Origin: SAR202 cluster bacterium
GTDB lineage: Bacteria; Chloroflexota; Dehalococcoidia; Lucifugimonadales; UBA1123
Direction of reading: 5' to 3'
Length of the DNA stretch: 5,567 bases
Assembly (NCBI GenBank): GCA_030743915.1
Contig: JASLRP010000332.1
Coordinates: 1 to 5,567 of the forward strand
Shown here: positions 1 through 5,078 of the stretch, piece after piece
Position numbering within the stretch: the stretch's first letter is position 1
Layout: every line of letters begins with the position of its first letter
The notes under the pieces: generated by a model
What the model saw: the letters and a program-made list of their open reading frames with translations, nothing else
Told to the model about the DNA's origin: nothing
Database searches by the model: none
Made by a program: the position numbers and the translations under genes

Positions 1-103
1 TCTGGGTCAGGTGATCCGAGGAGTCAGGTTCTCTGATGGAGTTCCCGTCGCCACTGATCAAGAGGGCGTCGAGGATGAAATGATCAGCAGGAGCGCCGCC
101 TAA
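1..103 (+). CDS. C-terminal tail of an unidentified protein, cut by the left edge
   Basis: The frame beginning at base 2 is open from the window edge to a TAA at 101-103 and gives about 33 residues (starting LGQVIRGVRF, ending EMISRSAA). I do not recognise a family. Two readings are possible. It could be the end of a separate upstream gene, for example the ATPase or membrane-fusion partner of the permease that follows. Or it could be the upstream part of the same permease, displaced by a frameshift: this frame and the permease frame are both open across bases 84-103, so a single inserted base there would join them. The sequence shows only the open frame and its stop; both interpretations are inference. 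Confidence 0.4.
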   Translation, partial: LGQVIRGVRFSDGVPVATDQEGVEDEMISRSAA

Positions 104-128
104 TTCACCCTCTGCTCATACACCAGAT

Positions 129-1985
129 TTGAATATATCTCTGCTGGCCCAGGCTAATTTCGCCGCCGTGTTCACCTCTCTGGAGACGGCTGGAAGACTG
201 ATCGAGGAGTCCGGCGCTGTCAACGACCTGGTTCTGACGGTGACCGATGGCACGGGCCTGGAGGCTTTCGAGACCAGCCTGCAAAGCCTTTTCGACGAAA
301 TGGGCGGAACGGCGACTCCCAAGCACGACGACCCATCTTTTAGAGTCACCACAGAGGATGTGGAGGGCGATCAGCTTTTCTACAACATCCTGGCTGTGGC
401 GATCATCGGCGGAGCGGTGTTCGCGGCATTCAACCTCATCAGTCGAGTGATCGACGCCCAGCGTCGCGAAATCGGAATCTCGATGGCGCTGGGCGTGCCA
501 ACGTGGGCCATCGCGATACGCCCATTGCTGTTCGGATCGCAGATCGCCCTGCTTGGAATTGTCTTCGGACTGGGCATGGGATTCCTGGTGGCCGAGGTGA
601 TGAAAGGCTTCATGGTCGAGTTCATGCCGCTTCCCATCTGGAAGACTCCCTTCCAGCCAGTCACATTCGCTCAAGTGGCCGCGCTGGGATTTGTGATTCC
701 GTTTATCGCCATCGCATACCCTGTCTGGCGGGCGCTCCGAGTGAACCCGGTGCAGGCCATCAAAACAGGACATCTGGCCGCCCGAGGCACAGGAATCCCA
801 TCGTTCCTCAAAGGCTTTCGGATGCCGGGCCGCACGTACTCTCAGATTCCATTCCGAAACCTCGCCAGAGCGCCCAGACGCACAATTGTCACCATAATCG
901 GCATCGCGGCAATCATCGCGGTGCTGGTTCTGGTGCTGGGTTTGCTGGACTCGTTTATAGCGACGATAGACAAGAGCGATGAGGAGATCCTGGGCAACCA
1001 ACCAGACCGGATTGCCATCGACCTGGACTCTTTCTACCGGTCCAACTCTCGACAGGTCAAAGCGGTGTTGGAGTCCCCCGCGCTGGACTCTCAGGAGACC
1101 GGGCTGCGTTTCGCCGGCATCCTGAAAAACGACGGCGTAGAGGTGGAGGTTTTCCTAAGGTTCACTGACTTCGACAGCCCGCTCTGGAGGCCCACCGCCA
1201 TTGAAGGCCGGCTGGACGCGACAAGCCCCGGTCTCGTGATCGCCCAGAAAGCCGCCGAGGACCTGGGCGTGTCCGTGGGCGACACCATCACTATGACGCA
1301 TCCGGTAGTGGGAGGGCCTGCGCTGTTCTCGCTGAAGGACTCGCAACTGCCGGTGGTGGGCATCCATCCCCATCCCTTCAGGTTCAACGCTTTCATGGAC
1401 ATGGACTTCGTGGGCATCACAGGCATCGAGGGCTTCGTTAACACTGTGTACGGCACGCCCGCCGACGGGGTGTCCATCGACCAGATGAAGCGCGACCTGT
1501 TCGAGGTGGCGGGCGTCGGCTCGGTCCAGAAGGTGTCGGCATCCACGGACGTGCTTCGAGAGCAGATGGACCAGTTCATGGGCATCCTGCAATTCCTGGA
1601 GGCCATGATACTGATTCTCGCGCTGCTGATCGCCTACAACGCCACCAGCATCAACATGGACGAGCGAGCCAGGGAACACGCGACGATGATGGCCTTCGGA
1701 GTCCCACTGCGCACCGTATTGCGTATGGCAACAGTCGAGAGTTTCTTCGTCGGTCTGCTGGCAACCATCGTAGGACTGATCGGAGGCTATATCCTGCTAC
1801 AGTGGACGCTGACATCGGCGCTGCCTGACGTTTTCCCTGAATTGCGGATGGAAGTCATCATCTCCGCCCAGAACCTGGCCACCGCATCGGTCCTGGGAAT
1901 CATCGCCGTTGCCGCCGCTCCGCTGCTAACTATCCGAAAACTGCGCCGCATGAACCTACCATCCACCCTCCGAATCATGGAATAG
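129..1985 (+). CDS. FtsX/MacB-type ABC transporter permease, N-terminally incomplete
   Basis: This is an integral membrane permease of the FtsX/MacB/LolC type. In the family it works with a LolD/MacB-like ATPase, using extracytoplasmic movement to act on lipoproteins, lipids, peptides or drugs; the substrate here is unknown. Residues 10-40 look like the end of a MacB-type periplasmic domain. Helices follow near 84-107, 136-160 and 179-200, a linker, a helix near 251-274, a second extracytoplasmic domain (about 280-480), then helices near 484-505, 537-560 and 582-603. The family's cytoplasmic loop appears twice: QRREIGISMALGVP (111-124) and DERAREHATMMAFGVP (511-526). A complete two-module member would have another N-terminal helix and roughly 150-200 more residues. 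The listed TTG has no Shine-Dalgarno match, and the frame is open only back to a TGA at 81-83. The true start is therefore lost or frameshifted and the gene may be a pseudogene. The family call is firm; the start is not. Confidence 0.82.
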   Translation: MNISLLAQANFAAVFTSLETAGRLIEESGAVNDLVLTVTDGTGLEAFETSLQSLFDEMGGTATPKHDDPSFRVTTEDVEGDQLFYNILAVAIIGGAVFAAFNLISRVIDAQRREIGISMALGVPTWAIAIRPLLFGSQIALLGIVFGLGMGFLVAEVMKGFMVEFMPLPIWKTPFQPVTFAQVAALGFVIPFIAIAYPVWRALRVNPVQAIKTGHLAARGTGIPSFLKGFRMPGRTYSQIPFRNLARAPRRTIVTIIGIAAIIAVLVLVLGLLDSFIATIDKSDEEILGNQPDRIAIDLDSFYRSNSRQVKAVLESPALDSQETGLRFAGILKNDGVEVEVFLRFTDFDSPLWRPTAIEGRLDATSPGLVIAQKAAEDLGVSVGDTITMTHPVVGGPALFSLKDSQLPVVGIHPHPFRFNAFMDMDFVGITGIEGFVNTVYGTPADGVSIDQMKRDLFEVAGVGSVQKVSASTDVLREQMDQFMGILQFLEAMILILALLIAYNATSINMDERAREHATMMAFGVPLRTVLRMATVESFFVGLLATIVGLIGGYILLQWTLTSALPDVFPELRMEVIISAQNLATASVLGIIAVAAAPLLTIRKLRRMNLPSTLRIME

Positions 1986-1997
1986 TACAGGCGTTGT

Positions 1998-2085
1998 CCA
2001 TTCTGAACCGTAGTGAAGAATCTGGTTGAGTGCAAGACAGGCGCGGTCATGTTGCGCCCAGATGCTTCGCCGCCGCTCAGCATGG
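1998..2085. repeat. Palindromic intergenic repeat, copy A
   Basis: Two 28-base arms, 1998-2025 and 2058-2085, are imperfect inverted copies of each other (21 of 28 positions match when one is reverse-complemented). They flank a 32-base loop. The left arm begins CCATTCTGA and ends GAAGAATCTGG; the right arm begins CCAGATGCTTCGCC and ends CAGCATGG. The element fills most of the gap between the permease stop and holA and could fold into a long hairpin in RNA or DNA. No run of T follows, so it is not a standard intrinsic terminator. A related copy lies at 3536-3625. I recall similar ATTCTGA...GAAGAATC palindromes scattered between genes in Chloroflexota, but could not check this. Confidence 0.75.
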
Positions 2086-2113
2086 CGGTTAGAATAACCT
2101 GGGGCATATTCAC

Positions 2114-2119
2114 AGGGAA
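2114..2119 (+). promoter_or_regulatory. Ribosome binding site for holA
   Basis: AGGGAA lies five bases upstream of the TTG at 2125. It supports TTG as the real start, since translation from there begins directly with the conserved HolA N-terminus MIYLIHGEDD. Confidence 0.6.
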
Positions 2120-2124
2120 CAAAA

Positions 2125-3117
2125 TTGATCTATTTGATTCACGGAGAGGACGACGTAAGCGTCGAGGAGGCCGTGGCCGCAATGAAGGCCAACGCTGGCC
2201 CCGCCGAGCTTCGAGACGTGAACGTCACGATGCTGGAAGCCAACGGCCTGACTCCTGAGGAGTTGGCCGCCGCCGCGTTCACCATACCCTTCATGGCAGA
2301 CCGACGACTGGTGATCGTCCGAGGTTTGCTGTCCCGATTCGAGCGTGGCCGCAACTCGCGCTCCAGCGGCAGTGGGCAGAGAAACGCCGTCGGCCCGTGG
2401 ACCGAACTTGCAGGCCAGTTTGATCAGCTTCCTCCCACGACGGACCTGGTTTTCATGGACGGCCTTCTGAGTGGCAACAACTCGCTGTTGACCAAGCTCA
2501 GACCCCTGGGCAAAGAGAAGGTGTTCGCCCTGCCCAGAGGCAACGAAATCGGAAGCTGGATTTCTCATCGCGCCGCCAGGCACGGGATGGATATCGAGCC
2601 TCGCGCAGTGGCGACTCTTGCGGACTCGGTGGGCCGGCAGCCCCGGATTCTGGACGCCGAACTTCAGAAGCTGGCCCTGTATCGCGACGGCCAGCCCGTC
2701 AGGCAGCAGGATGTGGAGCGCATGGTCGCCTACGTCCGAGAGGCAAGCATATTTCAGGCTGTGGACGCGGTGGTCGAAGGCCGGACGGGCGACGCCATCC
2801 GCATGGCCCGCCAGATTACCGACGCGGGCCAGCCTGCCATCTTCGTGATAACCATGATCGCCCGACAGGTGCGACTCCTGCTGTTGGCAAAGGACATGCG
2901 GTCCCGCCGCGTTCCTCAAAACGAGATTGGCCAGCGACTGCGCCTGCCCTCTTTCGCGGTCAACCGGACCCTCCGACAGGAGGGCAGGCTGTCCTTCCAA
3001 CGGCTGAAGCAGATACATCGCAAGCTGGTTGACACCGATCTCGCCATGAAATCCACGACATCCATGGACGATCAGCTAACCCTGGAAATGCTTATCGCCG
3101 AGCTATCGCTGGGCTGA
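2125..3117 (+). CDS. holA: DNA polymerase III subunit delta
   Basis: This is the delta subunit of the replicative clamp loader, which opens the beta sliding clamp and loads it onto primed DNA as part of the cytoplasmic pentameric clamp-loader complex. At 330 residues it is close to the usual family length (about 330-350). It opens with MIYLIHGEDDVSVEEAV, the typical delta N-terminus. Residues 52-68 (FTIPFMADRRLVIVRGL) match the family's conserved 'plFgdrRlVvv' block, 139-152 the 'Wi..ra...g..i' block, and 164-176 (ILDAELQKLALYR) the conserved 'El.KLaly' helix. From about 208 (SIFQAVDAVVEGRTGDAI) onward comes the C-terminal collar domain. An Arg/Ser/Gly-rich stretch at 70-91 is probably a flexible loop. 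The delta subunit binds no ATP, so a missing Walker motif is expected. It stands between the permease and a small zinc-ribbon gene and shows no functional link to either. The TTG start is backed by AGGGAA at 2114-2119. Confidence 0.93.
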   Translation: MIYLIHGEDDVSVEEAVAAMKANAGPAELRDVNVTMLEANGLTPEELAAAAFTIPFMADRRLVIVRGLLSRFERGRNSRSSGSGQRNAVGPWTELAGQFDQLPPTTDLVFMDGLLSGNNSLLTKLRPLGKEKVFALPRGNEIGSWISHRAARHGMDIEPRAVATLADSVGRQPRILDAELQKLALYRDGQPVRQQDVERMVAYVREASIFQAVDAVVEGRTGDAIRMARQITDAGQPAIFVITMIARQVRLLLLAKDMRSRRVPQNEIGQRLRLPSFAVNRTLRQEGRLSFQRLKQIHRKLVDTDLAMKSTTSMDDQLTLEMLIAELSLG

Positions 3118-3140
3118 ACGGGCGGCGTATCAGACAAAAT

Positions 3141-3183
3141 CATCACCCGATAAATCACCCTTCTATCCTCAATTCGGGTGATG
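3141..3183. repeat. Perfect 10-bp inverted repeat with iterated ATCACC boxes
   Basis: CATCACCCGA at 3141-3150 is the exact reverse complement of TCGGGTGATG at 3174-3183, with a 23-base loop. A second ATCACCC lies inside the loop at 3154-3160, 12 bases after the first, and ATCACC recurs at 3234-3239 near the next gene's ribosome binding site. The element sits in the gap between holA and the zinc-ribbon gene. It could be a hairpin behind holA, though no T-run follows, or an operator for the downstream gene. The repeats are certain; the function is open. Confidence 0.5.
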
Positions 3184-3247
3184 GATCAGGCGTCGCTGTC
3201 CTTCATAATGACTCCAAAGTGGAACTGAGCGCAATCACCGTGAAATT

Positions 3248-3255
3248 AGGGGGAG
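3248..3255 (+). promoter_or_regulatory. Ribosome binding site for the zinc-ribbon gene
   Basis: The purine-rich AGGGGGAG ends four bases before the GTG at 3260. It is a strong Shine-Dalgarno match and the main argument that this short frame is a real gene starting at GTG. Confidence 0.65.
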
Positions 3256-3259
3256 CGAC

Positions 3260-3526
3260 GTGGCAGCAATACACACTGAAACATGCCCAAGATGCAACGG
3301 CGCAGTTGTAGATTATCAGACGTCTGACGAGGACAGCCCCACATGCCTGACCTGCGGATGGCGAGACCAGCAGGTCTCCCCGGATGTCCAGAGAGAGATT
3401 AACGCCAGTCTCGGCCAGCCCAAGCTGGCAGTCTCCCCGTACCTGCATGAGCCGTCACGAGTGGAGTGGTGGCAGGACCAGGTTCGCACCGAGACTCCGT
3501 CTCTCTACAACCTGAATGCGAGCTAG
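3260..3526 (+). CDS. Small zinc-ribbon protein of unknown function
   Basis: This 88-residue soluble protein starts at GTG. The N-terminal half carries two cysteine pairs, CPRC at residues 9-12 and CLTC at 29-32, followed by GWR. The spacing CxxC-x16-CxxC is that of a zinc ribbon, as in TFIIB-like and many small nucleic-acid- or protein-binding domains. The second half has no cysteines and contains a short aromatic, acidic block, VEWWQDQVRTE, near residues 69-79. There is no signal peptide or membrane segment. I do not recognise the family, and a zinc ribbon alone does not define a role. The gene lies 142 bases after holA, probably with its own control region, and converges on the minus-strand module. 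The metal-binding motif and the strong ribosome binding site make it likely to be real; its function is not inferred. Confidence 0.72.
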   Translation: MAAIHTETCPRCNGAVVDYQTSDEDSPTCLTCGWRDQQVSPDVQREINASLGQPKLAVSPYLHEPSRVEWWQDQVRTETPSLYNLNAS

Positions 3527-3535
3527 GTCCAAAGG

Positions 3536-3625
3536 CCATTCTGAGAGGGGCCTCGAAGAATCTGGTGTCAGCAAAGCAATCGCTGGTTTACACACGACCA
3601 GGCGCTTCGCCCCAGCTATCTACGG
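3536..3625. repeat. Palindromic intergenic repeat, copy B (degenerate)
   Basis: This is a second copy of the element at 1998-2085. The left arm, 3536-3565, shares CCATTCTGA at its outer end and GAAGAATCTGG at its inner end with copy A; the 10 bases between differ from copy A's 8. The right arm, 3598-3625, begins CCAGGCGCTTCGCC and matches copy A's right arm at 19 of 28 positions without gaps. Both copies have a loop of exactly 32 bases whose sequence is not conserved. The arms pair less well than in copy A. The right arm runs over the stop codon (3620-3622) of the minus-strand gene, so it supplies that gene's last codons. Confidence 0.6.
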
Positions 3626-4438
3626 AACGAAACTCATCTGACCGACTATTGCTTCGCCCAGTCTGAGGTTGCCGGCAATCTTCACGTCGGATTTCAAGGC
3701 CTCATCCGGGTCAACGCGTCCAGCGCACAGCCTCAGGAAAGTCTCCGAAGTCATCTCCAGCGTCACAGTCGGCTCGTCGGGCGCTGAGTCCAACCGCGAG
3801 GCTCGTCCATCAATCACGCCTATGGGCAAGGTCAGGCCCGATGGCCCTGAAATCTGGAACAGCGCGGTCGTTCCGTCTGGCGCGGAGGCCTTTCGCCCCA
3901 CCACGAAGGGTATCACGCCAGTCATGCGATTCATGGAGTTCTCAGCCACCGGCCCCTCGAAATTCCCAGGCACGCCCACCGCCCTGCGGATGTCCTGTTC
4001 ATGGACCCACGCGTCAAAGACACGGATGTACATGGAGTCCGCCACACTGCCACGTCCTGTGGGGTTCGGAGTGTCCGCCGCCAGTTCTTCCTCTGTGATG
4101 ACTTTCAGCATTTCCCGACGCTTTGCTGTGACCTCGTTGAATTCCTTCAGCACCTCAGAACCTGACCACGACCTGCGATAGTCCACGTCGGCCTCGTTGG
4201 TGGCGCCTTGAGGGTTCTTCACGTTGGACGTCTCAGGGGGCGTGTGGTCCAGGGCCGGACCTCCGGCCAATCGGGATTCGAGCGCTGCTATGTGGGACAT
4301 CTGATCCTGAACAGACCAACCCGGACAGTCTGTCGCCAGCTTCCACTGCTCCTCAGTGAGCGGCTCGCACAGCCTGCTCATTGAATCCCAAACAATATCC
4401 AGACACAAGACGATATGGTCCCGACGTGAATTCTCCAT
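3620..4438 (-). CDS. Maleylpyruvate isomerase-like, DinB/SCP2 family enzyme
   Basis: This 272-residue cytoplasmic protein belongs to the mycothiol-dependent maleylpyruvate isomerase-like family. Residues 1 to about 160 form the DinB-like four-helix domain, with the hallmark DCPGWSVQDQMSHIAALE (37-54) and RVFDAWVHEQDIRRAVG (139-155). Residues from about 195 form a small SCP2-like C-terminal domain, with DSAPDEPTVTLEMTSETFLRL and GRVDPDEAL. Family members bind a divalent metal and often use a low-molecular-weight thiol for isomerisation or S-transfer. By alignment with the Corynebacterium enzyme (ligands His52, Glu144, His148 as I remember them), the ligands here would be H49, D142 and H146, so Asp replaces Glu. 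The true substrate is unknown; this family is broad and most members are not maleylpyruvate isomerases. The ATG start has GGAGG five bases upstream. It is the last gene of the minus-strand set, 54 bases after the flavin-reductase-like gene, and its stop lies within palindromic repeat B. Confidence 0.85.
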   Translation of the reverse strand: MENSRRDHIVLCLDIVWDSMSRLCEPLTEEQWKLATDCPGWSVQDQMSHIAALESRLAGGPALDHTPPETSNVKNPQGATNEADVDYRRSWSGSEVLKEFNEVTAKRREMLKVITEEELAADTPNPTGRGSVADSMYIRVFDAWVHEQDIRRAVGVPGNFEGPVAENSMNRMTGVIPFVVGRKASAPDGTTALFQISGPSGLTLPIGVIDGRASRLDSAPDEPTVTLEMTSETFLRLCAGRVDPDEALKSDVKIAGNLRLGEAIVGQMSFVP

Positions 4439-4443
4439 TGTAG

Positions 4444-4448
4444 CCTCC
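4444..4448 (-). promoter_or_regulatory. Ribosome binding site for the isomerase-like gene
   Basis: On the minus strand GGAGG stands five bases before the ATG at 4438-4436, fixing the start. Confidence 0.7.
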
Positions 4449-4492
4449 GACTGTTGGTGATGAGATTGACTGGAATCCCGATCAGCGGGCCA

Positions 4493-5005
4493 TCAATCAC
4501 GGCCCTTTTGTATTGCCAGGATTTCGCCGTAAAAAACTCTGTGATATTCCTCTGGGGAGGGATACTGTTCCTTGAACATTTCTGCGTCAACAAAACCTTC
4601 GGGCGAGATATCTTGATGCAAGATTTTCCTGCATTCAATAACCATATCTGCCTCATTGTACGAGGGCGATTGAACGAGTTCAGAAGGCTTGAGAGTCAGG
4701 CGCGTTTTGCTCAGTTTGTCTATATCTTTGCCTGAGATGCTGCCCAACATCTCAATATCGTCAGCGTACTTGTCGGAAAATGAACTCAGCGTAAATGAGT
4801 CGGATTCATCGAGATAAATACGAGTTTGCCGATACGGCCGCGCGGCAACTTGAACGACCGGCTTGCCCCAGAGCGACCCTATGGAGCCGAACGCCACGGG
4901 CATCATATTGCAGTCTTCAAGAACGCCGGCAGTCAGAAGCAGACGTCGGCTCATCCAGAATTCGACTGGATTGACACTCAAGTCAGAAATGTCTAACTCA
5001 CCCAT
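4493..5005 (-). CDS. Flavin reductase-like FMN-binding protein
   Basis: The protein has 170 residues from the ATG at 5005-5003. It resembles the flavin reductase-like (flavoredoxin-type, split-barrel FMN-binding) family. The family pattern 'N.M..afGs.G..W.kPv..v..Rp.R.T' is visible at residues 33-61 (NMMPVAFGSIGSLWGKPVVQ, then VAARPYRQT), 'FTLSSF' at 71-76, GSISGKDIDK at 88-97, and the closing YHRVFYGEIL at 154-163. Such proteins bind FMN and either pass electrons from NAD(P)H or a partner protein to an oxygenase, or act as small oxidoreductases. The partner here is not known. A GTG at 5029 would add eight residues but lacks a ribosome binding site, while the ATG has AGGGAGA at good distance. 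The gene is about 49% GC by my count over 4501-4980, well below its neighbours, and its 3' part (4501-4800) is about 45%. It lies between the CoA-transferase and isomerase-like genes on the same strand. Confidence 0.82.
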   Translation of the reverse strand: MGELDISDLSVNPVEFWMSRRLLLTAGVLEDCNMMPVAFGSIGSLWGKPVVQVAARPYRQTRIYLDESDSFTLSSFSDKYADDIEMLGSISGKDIDKLSKTRLTLKPSELVQSPSYNEADMVIECRKILHQDISPEGFVDAEMFKEQYPSPEEYHRVFYGEILAIQKGRD

Positions 5006-5010
5006 TGGAT

Positions 5011-5017
5011 TCTCCCT
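5011..5017 (-). promoter_or_regulatory. Ribosome binding site deciding the flavin-reductase start
   Basis: On the minus strand AGGGAGA ends five bases before the ATG at 5005-5003. It lies inside the eight-codon extension that the GTG at 5029 would add, which favours the shorter protein. Confidence 0.65.
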
Positions 5018-5078
5018 GACCGTTGCCACAATTCACGCCCGCTTCGGTTCGTTCCATCGGCATACATGCTTTGTGAGT

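Noticed and set aside
105..1001. A 298-residue open frame on the minus strand opposite the permease
   Set aside because: Its translation is rich in His, Arg, Ser and Gln with no domain pattern, while the plus strand here shows clear membrane helices and the FtsX loop motif. It is a high-GC shadow.
2013..2258. An 81-residue plus-strand frame from the palindromic repeat into holA
   Set aside because: It starts inside copy A of the repeat, overlaps the holA start in another frame and ends in Arg-rich out-of-frame sequence. No ribosome binding site supports it.
2110..3018. A 302-residue open frame on the minus strand opposite holA
   Set aside because: It is the antisense shadow of a clearly recognisable holA and has no motif of its own. 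Its length follows from GC-biased codon use in the real gene.
3204..3209. CATAAT as a possible -10 box for the zinc-ribbon gene
   Set aside because: No acceptable -35 box lies at 16-18 bases upstream, and a lone hexamer of this kind occurs often by chance.
3669..4181. A 170-residue plus-strand frame opposite the isomerase-like gene
   Set aside because: The minus strand carries full family motifs across this region; the plus-strand translation is Ser/Pro/Thr-rich and featureless.
4476..4488. Short CCCG/CGGG hairpin between the flavin-reductase-like and isomerase-like genes
   Set aside because: The stem is only four base pairs and has no T-run; it is too weak to call a terminator or regulatory element.
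5006..5029. Eight-residue N-terminal extension of the flavin-reductase-like protein from the GTG at 5029
   Set aside because: There is no ribosome binding site before the GTG, and the ATG at 5005 has a strong one lying inside the would-be extension.
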